Shown: one piece after another, positions 55,163 through 64,000 of the stretch
Position numbering within the stretch: position 1 is the stretch's first letter
Layout of the letters: each line of letters begins with the position of its first letter
Assembly (NCBI RefSeq): GCF_004138485.1
Contig: NZ_RYEV01000007.1
Span: 186,001-250,000 of the forward strand
Length of the DNA stretch: 64,000 nt
Origin: Peristeroidobacter soli
GTDB taxonomy: Bacteria > Pseudomonadota > Gammaproteobacteria > Steroidobacterales > Steroidobacteraceae
Direction of reading: 5' to 3'
The notes under the pieces: generated by a model
Database searches by the model: none
Told to the model about the DNA's origin: nothing
Seen by the model: the letters and a program-made list of their open reading frames with translations, nothing else
Position numbers and translations under genes: made by a program

Positions 55163-57586
55163 ATGCGATCTCGAATCTGGTCGTCGTTCGCATTATTTCT
55201 ATTGGCCGCATGCGATGGTGGCGGTGGCGGAAGCCCCACCAGTCCGGCGCCCGGCAACCTCAGCTACCCTTCGCCGCAGGTATTCGTCATCTCGGAAGCC
55301 ATCACGGCGGTGACTCCGACAGTAACGGGGACTGTCACCGGCTACTCAATCAGCCCGGCACTGCCCGCGGGACTGGCGATCGATGCCACGACCGGAAGAA
55401 TCTCGGGCACACCAACCGTGCCGACGGCGGCCACGACATACATCGTGACCGCGTCCAACTCCGGCGGCTCGACCACCGCTGGAATTTCAGTGACGGTGAA
55501 CGATGTCGCGCCGGACATCGCATATGAGCGCGCGTCCTATTCCTTTACCACCGGCCTGCCAGCACCCTCGATCACGCCCACGCACGGCCGCGGTACCGCG
55601 ACCTGGTCCATCAACCAACCCTTGCCGGCCGGCCTCACGTTCAGTACCGCCAACGGCTCCATCGGTGGCACGCCTACCGGGATCAGCCCTGCGACGGATT
55701 ACGTGATCACGGCGCAAAATTCAGCGGGCACCGATACTGTCACGCTGTCCATCGCCGTGACCTCGGGCGTTCTGGTCGATCTCGCCCATGCCGACGACAT
55801 CGTCTCGATCTACCGCGGCACCAATCGCTTCGTGACCACCGACACCACCGGCCATTGGGTGCTCTGGAATTCGAGCAACGACACCATCGTGGCGCAAGGC
55901 GATGGCGCCTGTCTCAGGGCGGGCTGCGAAGATCCTGTGATATTCGCCGGCTCGACCATCCTCGAACAAAGCCCCACGCGACTGCGAACCTACGACGCGA
56001 CGGACGGCAGCCTCGTCGCCAGTGTCGACACGGCCAGCGGCTGGGCGGTGCTGGCTTCGGATGGCAGTTACATGGCCGTCGGCACGCAAACGGAAGTCAA
56101 AACGTGGAGCCGATCCGGCACGCTGTTGTTCTCACATGCTGGAGACTACCGCGGCGGCGCGCCCTTCGCGGCGCCCTCGGAGCTGCGTATTGGCAACAGG
56201 GCGACTGGAGCCGATCGCGTGGAAAAAATCACTGTCAGCACTGGCGCCACCACGACCGTGCAGCACATTGGCCAGTTTCATTCCTGGTTCACCGATGGCG
56301 ACCGTTTCCTCACGAATGTATCGAACACGGTCTCGGTCTATGACCTCAATGGCACGCAGCTGGACCTCCGTGTGCTGCCGACCATCGAGAGTCTCACCGG
56401 TCAGGGCAACTGGTTCTGGACCTTCAGCAATCAGCAGCTCAACGTCCATGAGGTCGGCGCCAGCATGACGCCAGCCGCCAGCTACACCTTCACACCTCCC
56501 TTCGCCTCGTTCCAGGCCAAGCCATCGGGGCAGACGATCGGCGTCTTCAACTCCGACCAGGTCAGCATCATCGATCTGTCGGGCGCGACACCGGTCAAAG
56601 TCGATCACCCCATCGCCTCGCGCAGGCCACGCAGCGCCGTCGCGGCGATCTCGACCACGCAGTGGCTCTCCGGGACTCGGATGGGACTGGTGACCAAGGA
56701 GAGCTCGGCTCCGAGCACGCCAACCTATCTCAACTGGGGCCAGGCCCGCTCGATCGCGGCCGGCTCCGAGCGGATTGCGGTTGCCACGGCATCGGGACAC
56801 ATCCTGTATTTCGACGCGGCGACTCAGGAACTGGAAGGCACAGTCGACTTTCCGGCCAAGGAAGTGCAACTTTCCGCCGATGGCGCCGTACTCGGTGCCT
56901 GGACCGACTCCGATGCGGATCTGACGATTCGTTTCATTTCCCTGCCCTCCGAAAGCGTGCTGCTGAACCTGCCGTACGCGGCACCGGGCTATCCACAGCC
57001 GCTGGCATTTTCGCTTGCTGCCTCCGGCACGGTCTTCAGCAGATCGCTCGATACCGGCTCGTCCAACCTCACGAGAGAAGTCCTGCGGGTGAGCGATGGA
57101 ACGGTCCTCTGGTCCGATACCGTCGCTGGCACTTTCGGGACGGCAGCAGAGGTGAGCCTTCGCCTGTCGCCTGGTGGCACCGCCTATGCTGCTGCCACCG
57201 AGGGCCGTACCACGCACTCCGCGACCAATATCTATGTCAACGGCACTCTGCAAACCGCCGTCGCAGGCTGGCCGTTGGGGTGGCTCGATGAGACACGTTT
57301 GCTGGTCATTCCATTCGCGTCGACTTCGGCACCGGGGCCTCAATACCAGGGCACCCTCATCGCGAATACTTCCGGGCAGCGCGGCCCGCTCATTGCTCTT
57401 CCCAATCTGCTCGACTTCCAACTGGTGTCGTCGGACCGGATCTACGCGCGGCCGCAAAATTCGATCTATTCGGTGACCGACGGTGCGTTGGTGTGGCAAA
57501 GCCCCAATGCCGCGTACGGCGGCGGCGTGACTTCTTCGCATGTGATCTTCGCGTTCGGCGCGACAGTTCGCGCGGAGCCTTACTGA
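55163..57586 (+). CDS. Lipoprotein with Ig-like He_PIG repeats and a beta-propeller-like region (paralog B)
   Basis: This 807-residue protein shares its whole architecture with paralog A: a lipobox (FALFLLAAC), poly-Gly, He_PIG modules (LPAGLAIDATTGRISGTPT; LPAGLTFSTANGSIGGTPT) and the same GHWVLWN segment. The two therefore arose by tandem duplication. I chose ATG 55163 because it places the signal peptide at the start; ATG 55139 and TTG 55124 would add residues before it. The gap after paralog A is 42 bp and no terminator is seen, so they are probably cotranscribed. Confidence 0.82.
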   Translation: MRSRIWSSFALFLLAACDGGGGGSPTSPAPGNLSYPSPQVFVISEAITAVTPTVTGTVTGYSISPALPAGLAIDATTGRISGTPTVPTAATTYIVTASNSGGSTTAGISVTVNDVAPDIAYERASYSFTTGLPAPSITPTHGRGTATWSINQPLPAGLTFSTANGSIGGTPTGISPATDYVITAQNSAGTDTVTLSIAVTSGVLVDLAHADDIVSIYRGTNRFVTTDTTGHWVLWNSSNDTIVAQGDGACLRAGCEDPVIFAGSTILEQSPTRLRTYDATDGSLVASVDTASGWAVLASDGSYMAVGTQTEVKTWSRSGTLLFSHAGDYRGGAPFAAPSELRIGNRATGADRVEKITVSTGATTTVQHIGQFHSWFTDGDRFLTNVSNTVSVYDLNGTQLDLRVLPTIESLTGQGNWFWTFSNQQLNVHEVGASMTPAASYTFTPPFASFQAKPSGQTIGVFNSDQVSIIDLSGATPVKVDHPIASRRPRSAVAAISTTQWLSGTRMGLVTKESSAPSTPTYLNWGQARSIAAGSERIAVATASGHILYFDAATQELEGTVDFPAKEVQLSADGAVLGAWTDSDADLTIRFISLPSESVLLNLPYAAPGYPQPLAFSLAASGTVFSRSLDTGSSNLTREVLRVSDGTVLWSDTVAGTFGTAAEVSLRLSPGGTAYAAATEGRTTHSATNIYVNGTLQTAVAGWPLGWLDETRLLVIPFASTSAPGPQYQGTLIANTSGQRGPLIALPNLLDFQLVSSDRIYARPQNSIYSVTDGALVWQSPNAAYGGGVTSSHVIFAFGATVRAEPY

Positions 57587-57681
57587 GCCGTCAATCACTC
57601 GCAGTCGTCATGAGCTCATGGCGACTGGCGCCGATGCTACTGGTTGTCGGTCGAGCCGGCCCGGATCCTTATACTGTGCCG

Positions 57682-58305
57682 ATGCCCGCCAAACTCAGCC
57701 GCGACTTCTACGCCCGAGAGACCCTGCTCGTGGCCCGCGATCTGCTGGGCATGCATCTGATTCACGCCGGGCCGGAAGGCGAGCAGGTCGGGCGCATCGT
57801 GGAGACCGAGGCGTACAAAGGGCCGCACGACCTGGCGGCGCATTCCTCGCGGGGGCGGACCAAGCGGACGGAAGTCATGTTCGGCCCGCCGGGGCATGCG
57901 TATGTGTACTTGATTTATGGGTTCTGGAACTGCCTGAACATCGTGACGGCGGCGCATGGGACGCCGCATGCGGTGTTGCTTCGGGGATTGGAGCCGGTCA
58001 AGGGAATCTCCACGACCAGCCACGGGCCGGGGCTGTTATGTCGTGCCCTGCATATCGATCGGGGCCTGAATGGCGCCGATTTGCTGGGCGACACCTTGTG
58101 GCTGGAGCAGCCGACCCGATATCGGCCGCCGAAGATCGGCCGGGCGACCCGGATCGGTGTGGATTACGCCGGAGACTGGGCGCAAAAGCCCTGGCGGTTC
58201 TTCGATAAGGATTCGCCCTACGTCTCGACCGTGAGCGCCGCTGTCCGTAAGCGGGCGCTGGCGCCGGATCAGGGGGCCGTCCGGGCCAAGTTGGCCCGTA
58301 AATAG
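57682..58305 (+). CDS. DNA-3-methyladenine glycosylase (AAG/MPG family)
   Basis: This 207-residue protein removes alkylated purines from DNA. The AAG signature is intact: catalytic Glu in GRIVETEAYKGPHDLAAHSS, the active-site FGPPGHAYVYLIYGFWNCLNIV loop and LLRGLEP. I chose ATG 57682 because PAKLSRDFYARETLLVARDLLG is the usual N terminus; longer upstream frames overlap the paralog B gene and are not protein-like. No alkylation-regulator gene is adjacent. It precedes ygiQ by about 68 bp. Confidence 0.95.
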   Translation: MPAKLSRDFYARETLLVARDLLGMHLIHAGPEGEQVGRIVETEAYKGPHDLAAHSSRGRTKRTEVMFGPPGHAYVYLIYGFWNCLNIVTAAHGTPHAVLLRGLEPVKGISTTSHGPGLLCRALHIDRGLNGADLLGDTLWLEQPTRYRPPKIGRATRIGVDYAGDWAQKPWRFFDKDSPYVSTVSAAVRKRALAPDQGAVRAKLARK

Positions 58306-58373
58306 CGTAAGATCCACGCCCTTTCCGCGTTGCCCCTGTTGGGGCCGCGGGATTCGTGATCGACTGTTCCCCC

Positions 58374-61085
58374 ATGCAGCCAGCACCCCGCGAACTCTTC
58401 TCCTATCGCAAGCACTGGGCGTCCCGCTTCGGGACCGCTCCGTTCCTGCCCATGTCGAAGGAGGAGATGGACGCGCTCGGCTGGGACAGCTGCGACATCA
58501 TCGTCGTCACCGGCGACGCTTACGTGGATCACCCCAGCTTCGGCATGGCCATCATTGGCCGCGTGCTCGAGGCGCAAGGGTTCCGGGTCGGCATCCTCGC
58601 TCAGCCCGATTGGCGCTCGACGGAGGATTTCACCCGCCTCGGCAAACCGAATCTGTTCTTTGGCATCACCGCCGGAAACATGGATTCGATGGTGAATCGC
58701 TACACGTCGGATCGACGCATTCGTAGCGACGACGCGTACACGCCAGCGGGCGAGGGCGGCAAGCGGCCGGATCGCTCGGTGATCGTTTACTCGCAGCGGG
58801 TGCGCGAGGCGTTCAACGATGTGCCGATCGTGATCGGCGGCATCGAAGCCAGCCTGCGCCGGATCGCGCATTTCGATTACTGGTCGGAGAAAGTGCGGCG
58901 CTCGGTGCTGCTCGACGCGAAGGCGGATCTGCTGGTGTATGGCAACGGCGAGCGCCAGATCGTCGAGATCGCGCATCGCCTGGCGAAGGGTCAGCCGATC
59001 GATCAGATCAACGATCTGCGAGGGACGGCGTTCGTGCGACCGGCGACGCCGGAAGGCTGGACGGAGATCGACTCGACCTCGATCGACGAGCCCGGGCCGC
59101 TGAATCCGCCGATCGATCCATATGCGGCGAACGATGCGAAGTCGAAGGCGGCCATGGCCGCGGCATCTCATAACGCATCCACTGCAAATATTTCGTCAGC
59201 TGGCGCCGCGCCCGGAACGGAGACGGCGGCGCGTGACGCGGCAGTTGGAAATGATTCGGCGGCCGGTGCCGGGCTCGGAACGGAAGAGGCGGCGAATGCT
59301 TCGTCGGCTGGCGGCGTGACCGGAGCGGAGGCGGCAGCGGGCGCAACGGCGGTTGTGGGCGAGGCGGCAGCGAGCGCGCCAGCGTGCGCGACGGCTGCGA
59401 AGCAGCCCGTCGCGAAGGTCGTGAAGTTTCATCGGCACGTTCCGACCGCCGATCGCTCGCAGTCCGTGATTCGCATGCCCTCGTTCGAGGCCGTGCGGGA
59501 CGACGCTGTTCTATACGCGCACGCCTCGCGCATCCTTCATCTCGAATCGAATCCGGGCAACGCGCGTGCGCTCGTGCAGCGTCATGGCAACGTAGACGTG
59601 TGGCTGAACCCGCCGCCGCTGCCGCTCTCGATGAAAGAGATGGATGCGATCTACGAGCTGCCTTATCGCCGCATTCCGCATCCGTTCTATGGCGAGCAGA
59701 AAGGCACCAACAAGATCCCCGCGTACGAGATGATCCGTTTCTCGATCGCGATCCAGCGCGGCTGCTTCGGTGGCTGCACGTTCTGTTCGATCACCGAACA
59801 CGAAGGCCGCATCATTCAGAACCGCTCGGAGAACTCGATCATCAAGGAGATCGAGACCATCCGCGATTCGGTGCCGGGCTTCACCGGTGTGATCTCGGAC
59901 CTGGGCGGGCCGACCGCGAACATGTATCGGCTCGCATGCAAGTCCCGCGAGATCGAGACGGCGTGTCGCCGGCCTTCATGCGTATTCCCCGGGATCTGCC
60001 CGAATCTCAACACCAACCATACGCCGCTGATCAATTTGTACCGGCGCGCGCGTGCCTTGCCGGGCATCAAGAAGATTCTGATCGGCTCGGGGGTGCGGTA
60101 CGACCTGGCGGTCGAGTCGCCGGAGTATGTGAAGGAGCTGGTTCAGCATCACGTCGGCGGCTATCTGAAGATCGCGCCCGAAGCGATCGGCGAGGGGCCG
60201 CTGTCGAAGATGATGAAGCCGGGGGTGGGCACGTACTACCGCTTCAAGGAGCTGTTCGAGAAGTTCTCCAAGGAAGCGGGTAAAGAGCAGTACCTGATTC
60301 CTTACTTCATCGCCGCGCATCCGGGAACGACCGATGAAGACATGCTCGAGCTGGCGCTGTGGCTGAAGCAGAACGGTTATCGCGCGGATCAGGTGCAAGC
60401 GTTCCTGCCCTCGCCGATGGCGACGGCGACGGCGATGTGGCACTCGGGCAAGAATCCGTTGCGGAAGGTGACTCACGGCAGTGAGGAAGTGCACATTCCG
60501 AAGGGCCTGAAAGTACGCCGCCTGCACAAGGCGTTCCTGCGCTGGCATGACGCGAACAACTGGCCGATTCTCCGCGATGCGCTTCGTCGAATGGGACGAG
60601 CGGATCTGATTGGCGCGGGCAAACAGCATTTGATTCCAGCCTGGCAGCCGCTGGGCACGGGTGAGGCGCATGAAGGGCGTCGCTCGAAACATTCGCCGGG
60701 CGCGCACGAAAACAAGCCGGCTCATGACAAGCGGCGCCATGGCGCGCCATCGACAGCATCGTCTACACAGCGACGCGAAGATCCCCGCGCCGCCGCCTCG
60801 AACGGACAGCGTAGGTACGATTCGTCTGCCACCGGCCCCGGCGCGAAGCGTGCGGGCGCGCAGACTGCTGTCTCGAGCGCAAAGCATAAGGCCGCGCAAG
60901 CTGCGGTCTCAAACGCGAAGCATGCCGACCCGCGGGCTGCGGTCTCGAACGCGAAGCATGCGGACCCGCGGGCTACGGCATCAAACGCGAAGCGTGCGGG
61001 CGCGCCGCAGGCAGCGCCGAAGCCGATGAAGTTCCGTACTCAGCACACCGGCCTCAAGGGTGTGCGCATGCCTCGCTCCAAATAA
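58374..61085 (+). CDS. ygiQ: YgiQ-family radical SAM protein with expanded linker and repeat tail
   Basis: This 903-residue protein has the YgiQ N terminus ([20 protein letters not shown]), the radical SAM cluster CFGGCTFC and the [18 protein letters not shown] segment. The radical SAM reaction in this family is not defined. Between about 59128 and 59415 an Ala/Gly-rich linker of about 100 residues interrupts the protein; E. coli YgiQ has only a short one. The C terminus adds 12-residue repeats ([12 protein letters not shown]) encoded by 36-bp DNA units. Length is well above the roughly 740 usual. The start was chosen by family alignment; a GTG at 58356 is an alternative. Confidence 0.9.
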   Translation: MQPAPRELFSYRKHWASRFGTAPFLPMSKEEMDALGWDSCDIIVVTGDAYVDHPSFGMAIIGRVLEAQGFRVGILAQPDWRSTEDFTRLGKPNLFFGITAGNMDSMVNRYTSDRRIRSDDAYTPAGEGGKRPDRSVIVYSQRVREAFNDVPIVIGGIEASLRRIAHFDYWSEKVRRSVLLDAKADLLVYGNGERQIVEIAHRLAKGQPIDQINDLRGTAFVRPATPEGWTEIDSTSIDEPGPLNPPIDPYAANDAKSKAAMAAASHNASTANISSAGAAPGTETAARDAAVGNDSAAGAGLGTEEAANASSAGGVTGAEAAAGATAVVGEAAASAPACATAAKQPVAKVVKFHRHVPTADRSQSVIRMPSFEAVRDDAVLYAHASRILHLESNPGNARALVQRHGNVDVWLNPPPLPLSMKEMDAIYELPYRRIPHPFYGEQKGTNKIPAYEMIRFSIAIQRGCFGGCTFCSITEHEGRIIQNRSENSIIKEIETIRDSVPGFTGVISDLGGPTANMYRLACKSREIETACRRPSCVFPGICPNLNTNHTPLINLYRRARALPGIKKILIGSGVRYDLAVESPEYVKELVQHHVGGYLKIAPEAIGEGPLSKMMKPGVGTYYRFKELFEKFSKEAGKEQYLIPYFIAAHPGTTDEDMLELALWLKQNGYRADQVQAFLPSPMATATAMWHSGKNPLRKVTHGSEEVHIPKGLKVRRLHKAFLRWHDANNWPILRDALRRMGRADLIGAGKQHLIPAWQPLGTGEAHEGRRSKHSPGAHENKPAHDKRRHGAPSTASSTQRREDPRAAASNGQRRYDSSATGPGAKRAGAQTAVSSAKHKAAQAAVSNAKHADPRAAVSNAKHADPRATASNAKRAGAPQAAPKPMKFRTQHTGLKGVRMPRSK
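60864..61007 (+). repeat. Tandem 36-bp repeats in the 3' end of ygiQ
   Basis: Three near-identical 36-bp units (60900-60935, 60936-60971, 60972-61007) and a more diverged unit before them (60864-60899) encode Ala/Ser/Lys/His repeats in the disordered tail. Confidence 0.85.
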
Positions 61086-61143
61086 GAAGCCGCTTCCTAC
61101 TTCACTGCTGCTGCGTTAAGCGACGCGGCTGAATCCCGCGCCT

Positions 61144-61169
61144 AAAAAAAGGCCCACCAGAGGTGGGCC
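61144..61169 (-). terminator. Rho-independent terminator of the LpxR-like gene
   Basis: GGCCCACC (61151-61158) pairs with GGTGGGCC (61162-61169) around AGA. On the minus strand it is followed by TTTTTTT. Confidence 0.92.
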
Positions 61170-61203
61170 GATTGCAGGGAGCAGGGTCGAGGAAATCAAA
61201 AAA

Positions 61204-62403
61204 CTAGAAGCTGTGGGTCAGCTGTACCGCGCCCCACAGGGTGTCGCGGGATGCCGGGCCGTCGCGCAGTTCGGCGGTCTGATAGTGCAGGGCATAGCTG
61301 AGCTGCGTCTGGTCCAGGATCTGCGTCACCACGCCGATCCACGCTTCGGCCAGCAGCGGCTGCACCTCATCCGAGGTATAGCGGACCTCACTATCGCGAA
61401 ACTGGCCTTGCAGGAACGCGTTGTAGGCGCGCGCCTTGACGCGGGCGCCGGCGAACACATACAGCTCACGGCCACCGCGATAACTCTCAGTTGGCACCGG
61501 CGCCGACATGTAATCGGTCAGCTCGGGCGCGAAGCTCCACCAGGGCGAGTTGAAGCGGCCGGCGCGCACCGAAATCGAGGCGCTCGTCTCGGTCAGGAAG
61601 CCGACGCTTCCCTGGACCGTGGTCTTCACATCGATGTGACCGGTCGGATCGGCGATCCAGAGTTTCTGGCGGGCGAGGGTGTAGCGCGCCGTCGGCTCGC
61701 CGCCCGCGGAGATCTGATGATCATACCCAAGCGGCTTTTCCGACCCGACCAGCTCGTGAACGGCACCGTGCACATCGCTGGTCAGCGACAAGCCCAGCAC
61801 ACCGACAGTCAGGCTGCTGGTCCAGGCACCGCGATCGTCTGCATCCACGGTCACCCGGCCGTTGGAAACGAACAGCAGGCTGGCGTACGGGCGATCGTCC
61901 GGTTGCACTTCGCGGACCAGTGTGTCCTTGGGAGTGAAGGCCAGCAGGCCAAGCTGGCGCGCATGGTGAACGCTCGTGCCCTCACTACGTACGACGAACT
62001 GATCCAAACGACGCAATAAGGGATCGAGTGACAACATGCCGTCGCGAGCGCGGTCGCCCGAGATCGTGATGCTCATGCCACCGGTGTAGTCGCGGTCCTG
62101 GTTGTCGCCGGCGAACAGGTCGTTGTCGATCTGCACGCGCACTGCGTCAACGCCGTCGAGCCAACCGATGCGCTGATCGGACACGACCACTTCGGCGATG
62201 GCATCTTCGATGTCACCAACCGACTGAGCCACTGTCGCTTCATTCACTGCCATTACCGGCGTGATTTCGAAGGAGGACAGCGGCTCGGCGCGCGCTTCAT
62301 TGCCAGTAACTGCCAATGCAGCGGTGCCTAACGCCGCGAGTACCGTCCATCGCAGCTGTGCTGCCCATCCTGTGTCGTTCGTCGTCGCCATAGCCTTACC
62401 CAT
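61204..62403 (-). CDS. lpxR: LpxR-like outer-membrane lipid A deacylase
   Basis: This 399-residue protein has a signal peptide (about 1-40) and the LpxR/DUF2219 pattern: VQIDNDLFAGDNQDRDYTGG with the active-site Asn-Asp, and DVHGAVHELVGSEKPLGYDHQI with the His. The C terminus is a beta strand (WGAVQLTHSF) as in outer-membrane barrels. LpxR removes the 3'-acyloxyacyl group of lipid A, which changes surface charge and immune recognition. The extra 50 residues between signal and domain (VGDIEDAIAEVVV) are unusual. The start may instead be the ATG at 62391. Confidence 0.85.
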   Translation of the reverse strand: MGKAMATTNDTGWAAQLRWTVLAALGTAALAVTGNEARAEPLSSFEITPVMAVNEATVAQSVGDIEDAIAEVVVSDQRIGWLDGVDAVRVQIDNDLFAGDNQDRDYTGGMSITISGDRARDGMLSLDPLLRRLDQFVVRSEGTSVHHARQLGLLAFTPKDTLVREVQPDDRPYASLLFVSNGRVTVDADDRGAWTSSLTVGVLGLSLTSDVHGAVHELVGSEKPLGYDHQISAGGEPTARYTLARQKLWIADPTGHIDVKTTVQGSVGFLTETSASISVRAGRFNSPWWSFAPELTDYMSAPVPTESYRGGRELYVFAGARVKARAYNAFLQGQFRDSEVRYTSDEVQPLLAEAWIGVVTQILDQTQLSYALHYQTAELRDGPASRDTLWGAVQLTHSF

Positions 62404-62796
62404 CCCGTACGCGCTGCGTTCAGTGCCACGCTGCCGCTACCTGTTGCTGTTATTCCGTGGCGCCTAATGTCTCCAAACAGGCGGCCTCGATAAACGCGGT
62501 GAAGGGAATGACATTCATGAATCTCTGGTCATGAATCTCATCGGGCTGCTTCGTTCTTACTACTCATGCGGCAACCCCACCGTCGCTTCGTTATTGCAAT
62601 CACACTGCTGCAAGTGCACTAATCCGCTTGTGATGCACAGAAATTAGCGGGGCGGCGTGAGCATGTTGTTGGCCCAGCCGTGAAGGCGCCGTGAAATGTC
62701 AAACCCACTGATTGGTGCCGGGGGCGAATGGGATTTCGCTGCGCTTATGGAGCGATGCCTGCTGGGCAATGGAATCTTTCCTGGGGGGAAAGAAAG
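62404..62796. promoter_or_regulatory. Divergent intergenic region between the LpxR-like and LysR genes
   Basis: This 393-bp gap should hold the promoters of both genes. An 11-bp direct repeat TCATGAATCTC occurs at 62515-62525 and 62529-62539, with a 14-bp period. No protein-like ORF is seen. Confidence 0.4.
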
Positions 62797-63726
62797 ATGG
62801 ATAAGTTCACCTGCATGGTGGCGTTGGCAAGGGTGGTTGAATTAGGGAGCTTCGCCGAAGCGGCGCGCCGGATGGGAGTGTCTGCGCCGATGGTGACCAA
62901 GTACATCGGGCACCTCGAGAAGCAACTCGGCTCGCGTCTGCTGCATCGATCGACTCATTCCCTGAGCCTCACCGACGTCGGACAGCTTTATCACCAGCGT
63001 TGTGTCCAGATTCTGGAAGATATCGAGGAAGCCGAAGCGGTCGCCGGCGCCAACACCGCGGCGCCTCGCGGCGCGTTGAAGATCTGCGTTTCGGGAGCCT
63101 TCGATCTGTCGCATGTCGGACCGGTGCTGCTGGAATACTCGGCGCGCCACGGCGATGTGCGGCTGGAAGTGACGGTCACCAACAATCACTTCATGGATCT
63201 GGTCGAGGAAGGGTTCGATGTCGCGGTTCGCGCCGTCGACGAGATGCGCACCAATGCGCTGCTCAAGACGGTGAAGCTCGCCACCTCGCGACTGGTGGCG
63301 TGTGCATCGCCGGCTTATCTGAAAAAGAACCCGCAACCGGAGATCCCGGAGAATCTGCTCCATCACAACTGTCTCGCATACACCGATACCGCGCCCACGG
63401 TTCAGCAGTGGCGCTTCGAGCGCGATGGGCGCAATTCGATGGTGCAGGCATTGGGAACGTTGCGCGCGACCAGCAATGAACTGCTCAAGCAGGCCGCGCT
63501 TCGGGGGCAAGGCGTGATTCTGCAGCCGACCTTCAATGTTTATGAGGAGCTGCGCGCGGGGACGCTGCTACAGGTGCTGGCCGACTACGATGCCGGCTCA
63601 CTGGCCATCTATCTGGTCCATCCGCAGCGACGCTATCTCGCGACCAAGGTGCGCAGCTTCATCGAGTTGTTGGAGGGACGCTGGGGTACGGATCCAGACG
63701 CGGATCCATTTTGGAGTAATAGCTAG
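62797..63726 (+). CDS. LysR-family transcriptional regulator
   Basis: This 309-residue protein has an N-terminal LysR winged helix (FTCMVALARVVELGSFAEAARRMGVSAPMVTKYIGHLEKQLGSRLLHRS) and a periplasmic-binding-like effector domain from about residue 90 (LKICVSGAFDLSHVGPVLLEYS). The start ATG at 62797 follows GGGGGGAAAG; an earlier in-frame start at 62728 lacks this. LysR proteins usually control the divergent gene, here the LpxR-like protein, but a distant target is possible. Its ligand is unknown. Confidence 0.95.
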   Translation: MDKFTCMVALARVVELGSFAEAARRMGVSAPMVTKYIGHLEKQLGSRLLHRSTHSLSLTDVGQLYHQRCVQILEDIEEAEAVAGANTAAPRGALKICVSGAFDLSHVGPVLLEYSARHGDVRLEVTVTNNHFMDLVEEGFDVAVRAVDEMRTNALLKTVKLATSRLVACASPAYLKKNPQPEIPENLLHHNCLAYTDTAPTVQQWRFERDGRNSMVQALGTLRATSNELLKQAALRGQGVILQPTFNVYEELRAGTLLQVLADYDAGSLAIYLVHPQRRYLATKVRSFIELLEGRWGTDPDADPFWSNS

Positions 63727-63773
63727 CGGACGGCGCGCGTGGTCACGCAGGCTACTGTTATTAAGTAGCCTAC

Positions 63774-64000
63774 TCATCCGCCGTGCCCGCTGCGCTCCAA
63801 TTCCCATTGTCCCCACGGCACGCCCCGGCGCACATGGACACCGAAGCCGGCGTGTTCGAAATGCCGTGCGAGCCGCGAGCGATACCAGCTCGCCGCTCGC
63901 AGAGTGATGTCGCTGTCGCTGGTGTCGCGATCGGCGTTGTCGCGCCAGTCCTCTCGGGTCGGCGCGTGAAAGTACAAGGCACCGCGTGACAACCGCGCAA
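63774..64000 (-). CDS. Hypothetical protein, 5' end outside window
   Basis: The minus-strand frame is open to the window edge; the last 75 or so residues read ALYFHAPTREDWRDNADRDTS... and WYRSRLARHFEHAGFGVHVR... and look like real protein. I do not recognise the family. It is convergent with the LysR gene; a 7-bp hairpin (GGCTACT at 63750-63756, AGTAGCC at 63764-63770) lies between the two stop codons and may end transcription in both directions. Confidence 0.5.
   Translation of the reverse strand, partial: ARLSRGALYFHAPTREDWRDNADRDTSDSDITLRAASWYRSRLARHFEHAGFGVHVRRGVPWGQWELERSGHGG

Noticed and set aside
60864-61007. 36-bp repeats considered as a CRISPR-like array
   Set aside because: The units are contiguous without spacers, lie in frame within ygiQ and encode a 12-residue protein repeat.

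Overview
This 64-kb window is GC-rich chromosomal DNA with dense, mostly operonic bacterial genes. The gene content points to a gammaproteobacterium: an inner-membrane alpha-2-macroglobulin paired with penicillin-binding protein 1C, a YbaL-type antiporter, YgiQ, GlgX/GlgB/GlgP, oligopeptidase B, and a Xanthomonas/Caulobacter-type TonB-dependent receptor. A Steroidobacter/Nevskiales-like or Xanthomonadales-like host fits best, but that is inference from gene families. I see no rRNA, tRNA, insertion sequence, prophage or CRISPR array.

Layout. 1-4745 (minus): a large receiver-PAS-PAS-GAF protein cut by the window edge just where an HD-GYP domain seems to begin, then a single-domain receiver whose start overlaps the end of an oligopeptidase B gene. 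5123-9672 (plus): a TonB-domain protein with a degenerate receiver domain at its N terminus, a MATE exporter and a cytochrome b561-like protein. 9729-10470 (minus): a 59-residue protein with its own terminator and a VOC-fold protein. 10575-20601 (minus): the alpha-glucan block glgP-glgB-glgX-malQ, led by a small lipoprotein and an OsmC protein. 20759-31116 (plus): alpha-2-macroglobulin, pbpC, a potassium/proton antiporter and a small orphan ORF.

31142-36442 (minus): an AbrB/VapC-like toxin-antitoxin pair, then an apparent five-gene operon. Reading from its promoter, this is a small DNA-binding-like protein with an operator-like repeat cluster at its start, a His-motif protein, glycerol kinase, an M48-like membrane protein that has lost its catalytic residues, and a DUF4261 protein. 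36513-43757 (minus): a PAS-PAS-GGDEF-EAL protein, a gamma-glutamyltransferase-family enzyme and a TonB-dependent receptor. A GntR/FCD regulator (plus) is divergent from the receptor across a palindrome-rich region. An M28 peptidase lipoprotein (minus) is divergent from a flavodoxin-like protein (plus).

47174-51877 (plus) is the most interesting region. It is a compact operon with a pseudo-receiver-like protein, a Ras-like GTPase, three roadblock/LC7-like proteins and a second larger GTPase-domain protein. Three of its junctions are 4-bp start/stop overlaps. It is preceded by a terminator-like hairpin that can refold into an alternative stem, and by a 30-codon leader ORF. The family logic (MglA/MglB-type switch plus GAP-like partners) suggests a signalling or polarity module. 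Downstream on the same strand are a membrane protein, two tandem paralogous Ig-fold lipoproteins, 3-methyladenine glycosylase and YgiQ with an expanded low-complexity linker and a repeat tail. The window ends with an LpxR-like outer-membrane protein (minus), a LysR regulator (plus) and a partial gene (minus).
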